Shown: positions 1 to 6,258 of the stretch, piece by piece
Numbering within the stretch: the first letter of the stretch is position 1
Layout: every line of letters starts with the position of its first letter
Assembly: GCA_900550695.1 (NCBI GenBank)
Contig: URTF01000091.1
Location: 1 to 8,201 of the forward strand
Length of the DNA: 8,201 nt
Source: an uncultured Ruminococcus sp.
GTDB lineage: Bacteria > Bacillota > Clostridia > Oscillospirales > Ruminococcaceae
Direction of reading: 5' to 3'
The notes under the pieces: model-generated
The model's database searches: none
What the model was told of the DNA's origin: nothing
The model's input: only the letters and a program-made list of their open reading frames with translations
Translations under genes and position numbers: made by a program

Positions 1-40
1 CCCTTGACCCCTGCCACCTTTGAAAAGGTGGACGAAACTT
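1..40. repeat. palindromic intergenic repeat, cut by the window edge
   Basis: A hairpin is formed by CCACCTT (14-20), loop TGAA and AAGGTGG (25-31), flanked by CCCTTGACCCCTG on the left and GACGAAACTTTTG on the right. From memory, sequences of this kind recur between genes in Clostridia such as Ruminococcus and Faecalibacterium, but only one copy lies in this window, so its repeat nature is an inference. It lies downstream of the minus-strand ABC operon. Read on that strand the hairpin has no run of U after it, so it is a poor intrinsic terminator. Confidence 0.4.
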
Positions 41-97
41 TTGCTTGGCTTCGCAGTTCTCAAACATATTTTTGTCCGCAAAAATTACGCATTGAAC

Positions 98-1858
98 TCA
101 CGCTTTCGAGTGTTCAAACTGCGAATAATAAAGCTTGCTGTAGAAGCCGCCCTTTTCGATAAGCTCGTCATGCTTGCCCTGTTCGATGATGTTTCCGTCT
201 TTCATTACGAGGATAAGATCAGCGTCCTTTATCGTAGAAAGTCTGTGAGCAATGATAAAACTCGTTCTGCCTTTCATCAGCTTTGCAAATGCTTTCTGGA
301 TCCGCTGTTCGGTCATCGTATCGATGCTCGAAGTAGCCTCGTCAAGGATAAGCATTGACGGCTCGGCGAGCATTATTCTTGAAATGGAAAGGAGCTGTTT
401 CTGACCCTGTGAAAGTGAGCCGCCGTCCTCGGAAAGCTCCGTATCATAGCCGTTTTCCAGTCGCTTTATAAAGCTGTGTGCGTGAGCGGTCTTTGCGGCA
501 CTCACTATCTCGTCGAGAGAAGCTGTCGGGTTGCCGTAGCTGATGTTTTCCTTTACCGTTCCCGTGAAAAGCCAAGTGTCCTGAAGAACCATTCCGTATA
601 GGCTGCGCAGGTTCTTTCGCTTCATATCCTTGATATTAACACCGTCAATGAGAATTTCACCCTCGTTGACATCGTAGAATCTCATAAGCAGGTTGATGAG
701 CGTTGTCTTTCCGCAGCCCGTAGGTCCGACGATAGCGATCCTCTGACCCGGCTTTACCGAAAGGTTAAGGTTCTGAATGAGCGGAACTTCGGGAACGTAG
801 GAGAACGAAACATTCTTTATCTCGATGCTGCCGCTGCACTTCTCGGGTTCAAGTCCGTTTTCATCGGAAACCTCAGGCTCTTCGTCAAGAACTGCGAAAA
901 CACGTCTTGCCGATGCGAATGCCGACTGGAGTTCCGTGATAACGCCCGTGATCTCGTTGAAAGGCTTCGTGTACTGGTTTGCGTAGCTTAAAAATGTTGC
1001 GATCTGTCCGACTGACATTGCGCCGCCGTTGAGAACGGAGATCGCGCCGAAAACGCCCGTTGCCGCATAAACAAGTCCGTTTACGAAACGTGTCGAGGGG
1101 TTTGTGAGAGCGGAATAGAACTGCGCTTTAAGTCCGCAGACATAGAGCCTGCCGTTGATCTCCTCGAATTTTTCCTGCGCTTCGTCCTCGTAGGTGAAAG
1201 CCTTGACGACCTTCTGGTTGCCGACAAGCTCTTCGATGCAGCCCGAAAGCTCGCCCTGAACGCTTGAACGCTCACGGAATTTATCGTGGGAAATTTTTGT
1301 GATGAATGCCGCAACGAAAAGCGAGAGCGGCGTGATAAGGATAACGATGAGGGCGATCTTTGCATTTATCGTAAGCATAAAAATAATAGTGCCTGCGATG
1401 GTAACGATGCCCGTCAGAAACTGCGAGAAGCCCTGGAGCATACCGTCCGATATCTGCTCGATATCAACGGTAACACGGCTGATAAGATCTCCTCGGGAGC
1501 TGCTGTCGATGTAGCTTATCGGGAGAAGATTTATCTTTTCATAAACCTCGGTACGAAGATCGTTTACCGTGCGGTAGGAAACAGTGTTCGTGCAGATAGT
1601 CATTACCCAGCTGAAAAATCCCGAGAGCAGAACGACTGCACAAAGCTTTATTATTATCGGCAGAAGCGAATCGAAATCAACATTGTCCCTGCCGATGATA
1701 AAGTCAACGCCGTCACCGATGAGAACGGGCGCATAAAGCGTAAGTCCGACGCTGACAATTGCCGAAATGAACGAGATTATAAGGAACGGGAGATACGGCT
1801 TTGTGTACCTCAGCATTCTTCCGAGAACGGGGGTCTGTTTTTCTTTTTTCTTATTCAT
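98..1858 (-). CDS. ABC exporter half-transporter, subunit with catalytic Glu (heterodimer partner B)
   Basis: Fused permease-ATPase of 586 residues, full length for a type IV (B-family) half-exporter. It should pair with the product of the gene just upstream in the inner membrane and use ATP to export a drug, lipid or peptide; the substrate is unknown. The six-helix membrane domain spans about residues 20-315 and the nucleotide-binding domain about 345-580. Visible motifs are Walker A GPTGCGKT (378-385), Q-loop Gln426, signature LSQGQ (482-486, where the canonical form is LSGGQ), Walker B ending in Asp506, catalytic Glu507, and switch His538 in IIAHRLST. The ATG at 1858 is chosen because a strong AAAGGAGGAGG site (1868-1878) sits 9 nt before it. 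Longer readings of the frame start inside the conserved end of the upstream gene. The start overlaps the previous stop by 8 nt (ATGAATAA), so translation is probably coupled. The family is certain; the BmrD/LmrD/TM288-like role is inferred from the motif pattern. Confidence 0.95.
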   Translation of the reverse strand: MNKKKEKQTPVLGRMLRYTKPYLPFLIISFISAIVSVGLTLYAPVLIGDGVDFIIGRDNVDFDSLLPIIIKLCAVVLLSGFFSWVMTICTNTVSYRTVNDLRTEVYEKINLLPISYIDSSSRGDLISRVTVDIEQISDGMLQGFSQFLTGIVTIAGTIIFMLTINAKIALIVILITPLSLFVAAFITKISHDKFRERSSVQGELSGCIEELVGNQKVVKAFTYEDEAQEKFEEINGRLYVCGLKAQFYSALTNPSTRFVNGLVYAATGVFGAISVLNGGAMSVGQIATFLSYANQYTKPFNEITGVITELQSAFASARRVFAVLDEEPEVSDENGLEPEKCSGSIEIKNVSFSYVPEVPLIQNLNLSVKPGQRIAIVGPTGCGKTTLINLLMRFYDVNEGEILIDGVNIKDMKRKNLRSLYGMVLQDTWLFTGTVKENISYGNPTASLDEIVSAAKTAHAHSFIKRLENGYDTELSEDGGSLSQGQKQLLSISRIMLAEPSMLILDEATSSIDTMTEQRIQKAFAKLMKGRTSFIIAHRLSTIKDADLILVMKDGNIIEQGKHDELIEKGGFYSKLYYSQFEHSKA

Positions 1859-3590
1859 TGCCGTTTGCCTCCTCCTTTGAAAGCTGTGAGTAGCAGATCT
1901 CACGGTAAACGCCGCAGCTTTCAAGAAGCTCCCTGTGAGTACCGAGTCCTGCCTGCCTGCCGTCATCAAGGACGATGATCTTGTCAGCCTGCATTATCGA
2001 GTTTGCACGCTGGGAAATGATGAATGTCGTCATTCCCGTTGTGTTCTGTGCAATTGCTTTTCTCAGAGCCGCATCGGTCGCAAAGTCGAGCGCCGAAGCA
2101 CTGTCGTCAAGAATAAGTATGTCAGGCTGCGAAACGAGCGCCCTTGCGATCGTAAGACGCTGTTTCTGACCGCCCGAAAGGTTCTTGCCGCCCTGCGCAA
2201 TGTGTGTGTCCAGACCATCGGGCATCTTTTCTACGAATTCCTTTGCCTGCGCAGTTTCGAGCGCTTTCCATATCTCTTCGTCCGTAGCGTCACGCTTGCC
2301 CCAGCGCATATTTTCAGCGATCGTTCCCGAGAAAAGAACTGCCTTCTGCGGAACAACACCGACTTTTTGACGGAGCGCCGTTGTGTCATAATCGGCAGCG
2401 TTCGTGCCGTTTATTTTCAGCTCACCCTTTGAGATATCGTAAAATCTCGGGATAAGTGAAGCGAGCGTTGATTTGCCCGAACCCGTACCGCCGATAACAC
2501 CGATAGTTTCGCCTTTTTTGGCTGTGAGATCGATGTCCTCCAGCGCATATTCGCCCGAGTTGTTGTAGGAGAAGTAAACGTGCGAAAATTCAACTGCGTT
2601 TTCCGAACCTGCACCGTCTTTTTCCGTGCCGTTCTTTATGGACGGCTCAATATCGAGGACCTCGTTTATTCTTGCCGAAGAAGCCGCCGCCTTGGTGAAA
2701 AGAACGACAAGGTTCGCAACAACGACAAGCGCAAGCGATATCTGCGTCATATAGTTTACGAAAGCGATGACCTCGCCCTGCGTGAGCCGACCGGTATCAA
2801 CGCCGACACCGCCGTACCATACGATAGCCGCAATGGCAAGGTTAAGAATAACATAGGTGAGCGGATTGAGGAGTGCGGAAAGCCGTCCCACACGAAGCGA
2901 AATGTCAAGATAATCGTCATTTGCCTCGTCAAAACGCTTCTGCTCCGTGTCCTGGCGGGAGAAAGCACGGATAACTCTTACGCCCGAAAGTCCCTCACGG
3001 GTAACGAGCGATATGCGGTCGAGCTTTTTCTGAATGACCTTGTAATACTTTATCGAGCGTGACATTATAAGGTAAAGCACAAGCACAACAAGCGGTATGA
3101 TGATAACGAATATCACCGAAAGCTTTAAGTCGATGCTCATCGCCATTATTGCCGAGCCGATAACGATAAAAGGCGCACGGACAACAAGACGGATAAACAT
3201 TGCGACCGCCTGCTGTACCTGATTTATGTCGTTTGTCAGCCTTGTGATGAGCGACGGAGTTCCGAGCCTGTCCAGTTCGGCGTGTGAAAGGCTGTTGATG
3301 TGACGGAACATATCATTTCTTATAACAGTTCCGACGCTCTGCGATGCCTTTGACGCAAGATACTGGCATATCAGCGCAAAGCAAAGTCCGAGAACGCCGA
3401 GCAGAATGAGAACACCGCCCATTTTGTAAACATAGCCCTTGCCCATATTTCCCTTGATGCCGTTGTCAACGATAGCCGCCATTATCAGCGGAACGATGAC
3501 CTCAAAGATAGCTTCGATAAGCTTTGAGGTCTGTCCGATGATAACATACTGCTTTACAGACCCGAGATACCGTTTTGCAAGCTTAAACAA
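1851..3590 (-). CDS. ABC exporter half-transporter, subunit with degenerate ATP site (heterodimer partner A)
   Basis: Fused permease-ATPase of 579 residues, first of the two ABC genes. The membrane domain (about 1-310, six helices) includes the typical opening FKLAKRYLGSVKQYVIIG. The ATPase domain (about 332-575) has Walker A GGTGSGKS (367-374), Q-loop Gln415 and an intact signature LSGGQ (471-475). After Walker B (Asp495) the catalytic Glu is replaced by Asp496, and the switch His is replaced by Gln527 (IISQRANS). This Asp/Gln pair is the hallmark of the impaired subunit in TM287/288- and BmrCD-type heterodimers, so its LSGGQ should complete the active site of the partner while its own site hydrolyses poorly. 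The start is TTG at 3590, the first codon after the in-frame stop of the gtrA-like gene. A weak AAGGAAG site lies 8 nt upstream, and no ATG or GTG fits the conserved N-terminus. The substrate is not deducible. Confidence 0.95.
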   Translation of the reverse strand: MFKLAKRYLGSVKQYVIIGQTSKLIEAIFEVIVPLIMAAIVDNGIKGNMGKGYVYKMGGVLILLGVLGLCFALICQYLASKASQSVGTVIRNDMFRHINSLSHAELDRLGTPSLITRLTNDINQVQQAVAMFIRLVVRAPFIVIGSAIMAMSIDLKLSVIFVIIIPLVVLVLYLIMSRSIKYYKVIQKKLDRISLVTREGLSGVRVIRAFSRQDTEQKRFDEANDDYLDISLRVGRLSALLNPLTYVILNLAIAAIVWYGGVGVDTGRLTQGEVIAFVNYMTQISLALVVVANLVVLFTKAAASSARINEVLDIEPSIKNGTEKDGAGSENAVEFSHVYFSYNNSGEYALEDIDLTAKKGETIGVIGGTGSGKSTLASLIPRFYDISKGELKINGTNAADYDTTALRQKVGVVPQKAVLFSGTIAENMRWGKRDATDEEIWKALETAQAKEFVEKMPDGLDTHIAQGGKNLSGGQKQRLTIARALVSQPDILILDDSASALDFATDAALRKAIAQNTTGMTTFIISQRANSIMQADKIIVLDDGRQAGLGTHRELLESCGVYREICYSQLSKEEANGNE

Positions 3591-4061
3591 TCAGTCCACT
3601 TCCTTTTCATTCTTTTTCTTTTTGAATATCAGAAACCTGCTGAAAATATAATTGAGCACAAGCACAAAGACCTGCGCTATCAGCTTCATAACAAATTTGT
3701 TCAGGTTCAGAACATCGACCGTCACAAGCATAAATCCGAGTTCGAGCAGGAACGAAAACAGCCTTGCCCCGATAAAGGAGATAAGCTCACGCAGGAAAAG
3801 CTTCTTTTCAAAGCTCTTGCTCCCGAAAACGAATACCTTGTTCGTGAAAAAGGCGAACAGAACCGCACATATCCACGAAACCGCAGTCGAAGCCGCCGTC
3901 CCCAGTCCGACAGCATAGGCGATATACTGCGTTCCGATCGAAACGAGCGTCGTCAGCGCACCGAAAAAGATGTACAGCAGTGCCGATTCATATTTATAGT
4001 ATAGCTTTTGGATACATTCGGGAAAAATCCCGATGATCTTATGGATAAAACGTTCAAACAT
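3591..4061 (-). CDS. GtrA-family membrane protein (putative polyprenyl-linked sugar flippase)
   Basis: A 156-residue, highly hydrophobic protein with four predicted membrane helices at about 27-49, 55-78, 92-115 and 122-145, the layout of the GtrA/DPMS family. Family-type motifs are the FGALTTLVSIGTQY stretch in helix 1, NKVFVFGSKS after helix 2 and NYIFSRFLIFKKKK at the end of helix 4, followed by a short charged tail. Family members help move undecaprenyl- or dolichyl-linked sugars across the membrane for modification of cell-surface polymers. The ATG at 4061 has an AAAGGAAG site (4069-4076) 7 nt away. It is the first gene of the operon with the ABC exporter. The link could mean that both act on the cell envelope, but nothing in the sequence proves a shared substrate. 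No glycosyltransferase gene, the usual partner, is present. Confidence 0.85.
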   Translation of the reverse strand: MFERFIHKIIGIFPECIQKLYYKYESALLYIFFGALTTLVSIGTQYIAYAVGLGTAASTAVSWICAVLFAFFTNKVFVFGSKSFEKKLFLRELISFIGARLFSFLLELGFMLVTVDVLNLNKFVMKLIAQVFVLVLNYIFSRFLIFKKKKNEKEVD

Positions 4062-4093
4062 ATTTTTTCTTCCTTTAATGTCGATGCGTAATT

Positions 4094-4122
4094 ATTATAC
4101 ATTTTATTATTTGATCCGTCAA
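4094..4122 (-). promoter_or_regulatory. sigma-A-type promoter of the gtrA-like/ABC operon
   Basis: On the minus strand, TTGACG (4117-4122) is followed after exactly 17 nt by a perfect TATAAT (4094-4099). Transcription should begin near 4087, giving a leader of about 25 nt before the ATG at 4061. A second TTGACA lies 8 nt further upstream but would give a 25-nt spacer, so it is less likely to be used. Confidence 0.75.
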
Positions 4123-4200
4123 TATGTCAATGCTGTTATATTCATAAATACACGGTAATACAGTAATTTATCGGCGCAGTGAGAAAATACATAATTCACC

Positions 4201-4229
4201 TTGACAATTGAATGTATTGTATGTATAAT
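4201..4229 (+). promoter_or_regulatory. full-consensus sigma-A promoter of the small gene at 4252
   Basis: TTGACA (4201-4206) and TATAAT (4224-4229) are both perfect and are separated by the ideal 17 nt. The start point would be near 4236, just before the GGAGG site, so the leader is very short (about 16 nt). The promoter faces away from the ABC operon promoter, with about 78 bp between the two -35 boxes. No clear operator is visible in that gap. Confidence 0.8.
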
Positions 4230-4251
4230 AAAAATATCGGAGGCGATGTAA

Positions 4252-4431
4252 ATGACAAATGAAGAAATGCTTGCCAAATTGATAGAGGGTCAAGCGGTTA
4301 TTATGAAAAAGCTTGACGATATAGAAAACGAAGCTAAGATTACCCGAAATGCGGTAAACTATTCAAGTGATAAGCTTGAAGAACTGATAACATTACTTAA
4401 TGAAACAAACGTTATCAGTATGAAATACTGA
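4252..4431 (+). CDS. small acidic helical protein, 59 residues, unknown function
   Basis: Not recognised as any named family. The reading frame ATG(4252)-TGA(4431) encodes 59 residues starting MTNEEMLAKLIEGQAVIMKK and ending NETNVISMKY. It is predicted to be almost entirely helical, with hydrophobic residues spaced as in a short coiled coil (L10, I17, L21, I24, then L42, L45, L48, L49). There is no signal peptide, membrane helix, cysteine pair or helix-turn-helix motif. Support for a real gene is strong for its size: a consensus promoter at 4201-4229, GGAGG (4239-4243) 8 nt before the ATG, and a hairpin terminator 20 nt after the stop. Its codons are visibly more AT-rich (ATA, TTA, ATT, GTT) than those of its neighbours, which may point to a different origin. 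It could be a small regulatory or oligomerising protein; that is a guess from shape only. Confidence 0.75.
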   Translation: MTNEEMLAKLIEGQAVIMKKLDDIENEAKITRNAVNYSSDKLEELITLLNETNVISMKY

Positions 4432-4450
4432 TATAAATGCAATTGTACAT

Positions 4451-4485
4451 AGGACTTATTCAAAACGAATAGGTCTTATTTTTTT
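4451..4485 (+). terminator. intrinsic terminator of the small gene
   Basis: AGGACTTATTC (4451-4461) pairs with GAATAGGTCTT (4467-4477) through 11 base pairs, two of them G-U, around the loop AAAAC. A run of seven T follows at 4479-4485. This is a standard Rho-independent terminator and closes the transcription unit that starts near 4236. Confidence 0.85.
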
Positions 4486-4500
4486 AAAATTTTGTGGAAA

Positions 4501-4664
4501 CGGGACGGGAAACCCGTCCCCTACATTATATATTCATTCTGCATAGCAATTGCGAATTGAACGTTTGGATATAGAATCCGCCCCTACGGTTTCGGGATAA
4601 ATTTGCGTACCCCGATAATTCCGAATTCCGCATTCCGAATTCCGAATTTAAATAATTACGCATT
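4501..4664. repeat. composite palindromic intergenic repeat, copy A
   Basis: Three modules lie in order. Module 1 is a perfect hairpin GGGACGGG-AAA-CCCGTCCC (4502-4520) followed by CTAC. Module 2 (4567-4589) is a 23-nt stretch, GGATATAGAATCC followed by GCCCCTACGG, identical to 8113-8135; its left hairpin arm is degraded here (GTTTGGAT in place of GGGCGGAT). Module 3 (4615-4645) is 31 nt built of CCGAATT/GAATTCCG units and identical to 8171-8201. It is followed at 4654-4664 by AATTACGCATT, which also occurs at 83-93. The region has no coding potential. The order matches copy B at the right end of the window, so this is a dispersed modular element and not chance similarity. Whether it moves or acts in RNA is unknown. 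Confidence 0.8.
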
Positions 4665-4670
4665 AGTCTT

Positions 4671-4698
4671 TTGACAATCGCATACTCAGTTATATTAT
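4671..4698 (+). promoter_or_regulatory. candidate promoter for the CNNM/CorC-type gene, distal
   Basis: A perfect TTGACA (4671-4676) is followed after 16 nt by TATTAT (4693-4698, five of six consensus bases). Use of this site would give a leader of about 160 nt before the TTG at 4864. The leader is very AT-rich. I see no convincing folded element or riboswitch in it; a magnesium-sensing leader was considered because of the gene family, but none is recognisable. Confidence 0.45.
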
Positions 4699-4770
4699 CA
4701 TATAATTGTAAAATAAAGCTTACTCAAAATATAATTTTATGTTAATAAAGACGTAATATGCTAAAAACAC

Positions 4771-4799
4771 TTGATTTTTTCGGAAGTTTGTGTTATATT
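4771..4799 (+). promoter_or_regulatory. candidate promoter for the CNNM/CorC-type gene, proximal
   Basis: TTGATT (4771-4776) and TATATT (4794-4799) are separated by 17 nt. Each box is imperfect, and in DNA this AT-rich such matches can arise by chance. It would give a leader of about 58 nt. A perfect TATAAT at 4831-4836 has no -35 box at the right distance and lies too close to the ribosome binding site, so it is not preferred. Confidence 0.3.
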
Positions 4800-4863
4800 T
4801 ACTTTTAATAAAATCGGAAAAATTTTCATATATAATACTATTTAAAAGAAAGGAACAATCACC

Positions 4864-6141
4864 TTGGATAATCTTCCTGCCGCCATAACGGCAATAATCG
4901 TACTTATCGCATTTTCCGCACTCTTTTCATCAATGGAGACTGCGATATCCTCAGTCAACAAAATTCGTCTTAAACACGAAGCCGCAAACGGCAAAAAAAG
5001 CGCACAGAGAACGCTGAAGCTTGCCGAAAATTTCGACAAGACCATAACCTCCATACTTGTCGGAAACAATGTCGTGAATATCCTCATCTCCTCGCTCGGT
5101 ACGGTCATTTTCACAAACCTTCTGGGCGCATCGGGCGTTGCTGTTTCGACCGCAGTTATGACCGTCCTCGTGCTGACATTCGGCGAGATCCTCCCGAAAT
5201 CAATGGCAAAGCAGAGCGCAGACAGCTACGCCGTCGGAACATCGGGACTTTTAAGCTTTATCTGCTGGATACTTACACCTATCTCGTTCCTCTTTTTGCA
5301 GCTGCAGAAGCTTATGCAGAAGCTTTTCAAGTCAAAGGAAAACTCTCCGAGCGTTACCGAGGACGAACTCAAATATATCATCGATGAGATCGAAGACGAG
5401 GGCGTTCTCGAAAAGAACGAAAGCACCCTCGTTCGCTCCGCTCTCGAATTTGACGATACTGCCTGCGAGGAGATACTCATTCCCCGTGTAAAGGTCAGCG
5501 CCGTTGATATCACCGACAGCATCGAAAAGGTTCGTGATATGTTCATAAATGAGCGGTATTCCCGTCTGCCCGTATATGAAAAAAGCATCGACAATATCAT
5601 CGGCTTTATCACCGATAAGGACTTTTTCGCACTCTTTTTCAATAACGGCGAAGAAAAGCCCGCTTCGATAGAGGGCATCATACAGAAAGCACTTTACGTC
5701 CACGAAAGCAAGCTCATCTCCGAGCTTCTTGTCGATATGCAGCGCTCAAAGATACACATTGCCGTTGTAAAGGACGACTACGGCGGAACGAGCGGCATCG
5801 TTACAATGGAGGATATCATTGAGGAGCTTGTCGGCGAAATTTATGACGAAAATGACGAGGTAGTCCAGAGCATCGTCAAAACGGGCGAGAATATGTACGA
5901 GATAAAAGCCGACCTCAGCCTGAGCGATATGCTCGAAAAGCTCGGACTTCCCGAAAATACGATCGATGTCGATTCCTATGACAGCAATACCGTCGGCGGC
6001 TGGGCGCTGGAGCTTTTCGGATATATCCCGCCCGTCGGTGCGACAGTTAAAAGCGGCATTTTCAGCGTTACTGTCCTCGACGGCGACGAGCGTACAATAA
6101 ATAAGATCGGACTGAAATTGGACAGCACCGAAAACGTTTAA
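4864..6141 (+). CDS. CNNM/CorC-HlyC family membrane protein with CBS domains
   Basis: A 425-residue protein with the full architecture of the CNNM/CorC (hemolysin C-like) family: a DUF21 membrane domain (about 1-155), an acidic helical linker, a CBS pair (about 205-255 and 270-322) and a C-terminal CorC_HlyC domain (about 340-420). In the membrane domain, FSSMETAISSVNKIRL (21-36), LVGNN (65-69) and FGEILPK (106-112) are the conserved family stretches. The second CBS domain ends in DDYGGTSGIVTMEDIIEELVGEIYDE (304-329), its nucleotide-binding signature. Relatives bind Mg2+ in the membrane domain and ATP in the CBS domains, and several export magnesium or sodium; the old name hemolysin is misleading. 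The start is TTG at 4864, with AAAGGA (4849-4854) 9 nt upstream, and it gives the usual N-terminus just before helix 1. It appears monocistronic, but no terminator is visible before the next gene, so readthrough is possible. Confidence 0.93.
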   Translation: MDNLPAAITAIIVLIAFSALFSSMETAISSVNKIRLKHEAANGKKSAQRTLKLAENFDKTITSILVGNNVVNILISSLGTVIFTNLLGASGVAVSTAVMTVLVLTFGEILPKSMAKQSADSYAVGTSGLLSFICWILTPISFLFLQLQKLMQKLFKSKENSPSVTEDELKYIIDEIEDEGVLEKNESTLVRSALEFDDTACEEILIPRVKVSAVDITDSIEKVRDMFINERYSRLPVYEKSIDNIIGFITDKDFFALFFNNGEEKPASIEGIIQKALYVHESKLISELLVDMQRSKIHIAVVKDDYGGTSGIVTMEDIIEELVGEIYDENDEVVQSIVKTGENMYEIKADLSLSDMLEKLGLPENTIDVDSYDSNTVGGWALELFGYIPPVGATVKSGIFSVTVLDGDERTINKIGLKLDSTENV

Positions 6142-6163
6142 TGCACTTTTAAAAAATGTTTAT
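6133..6163 (+). promoter_or_regulatory. possible LytTR direct-repeat binding site
   Basis: Two nine-base elements, AACGTTTAA (6133-6141) and AATGTTTAT (6155-6163), each match the published LytTR-type consensus [TA][AC][CA]GTTN[AG][TG] at eight of nine positions. They are 22 bp apart start to start, the spacing typical of AgrA/ComE-type sites. The first overlaps the last codons and stop of the gene upstream. They lie about 30 bp before an extended -10 box with no good -35, an arrangement expected of an activator-dependent promoter. This is an inference from short matches in AT-rich DNA. Confidence 0.3.
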
Positions 6164-6192
6164 AAAATGTACAATAAAAACGACCTGTGCCG

Positions 6193-6201
6193 TGATATAC
6201 T
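6193..6201 (+). promoter_or_regulatory. candidate extended -10 promoter of the response regulator gene
   Basis: TGATATACT contains the extended -10 TGn followed by TATACT (6196-6201). The -35 region at the expected distance (about 6173-6178, AATAAA) is poor. Transcription would start near 6208, leaving about a 50-nt leader before the ATG at 6259. Confidence 0.4.
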
Positions 6202-6258
6202 TTAAGTGTGTGTGATCGTAAAAAGTAACATTCAATAATTGTATCAGGTGAGGTCATA

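Noticed and set aside
14..31. Intrinsic terminator for the ABC operon
   Set aside because: The stem is sound, but on the minus strand it is followed by GCAGGGGTCAAGGG, not a U run. Bases 1-97 hold no other good candidate.
1859..1969. N-terminal extension of the second ABC subunit to an upstream ATG
   Set aside because: The extra 37 residues overlap the conserved end of the first ABC gene in another frame and resemble no ABC exporter N-terminus. The ATG at 1858 has the strong ribosome binding site.
1286..1978. Plus-strand open frame of 230 codons opposite the ABC genes
   Set aside because: It lies fully antisense to conserved ABC-transporter coding sequence, its product is charged and low in recognisable structure, and it has no ribosome binding site. 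It is a shadow frame.
4615..4645. CRISPR-like array from regularly repeated CCGAATT units
   Set aside because: The units are contiguous 7-10 nt palindromic pieces with no spacers, and there are no cas genes. They belong to a dispersed intergenic repeat.
4700..4863. Magnesium riboswitch or other structured leader before the CNNM/CorC-type gene
   Set aside because: The leader is AT-rich with only short imperfect complementarities. None of the conserved M-box features I know could be found.
5226..5703. Minus-strand open frames of 123-151 codons opposite the CNNM/CorC-type gene
   Set aside because: They are antisense to the conserved membrane/CBS coding sequence, Ser-rich in a way typical of reversed codons, and without promoter or family resemblance.
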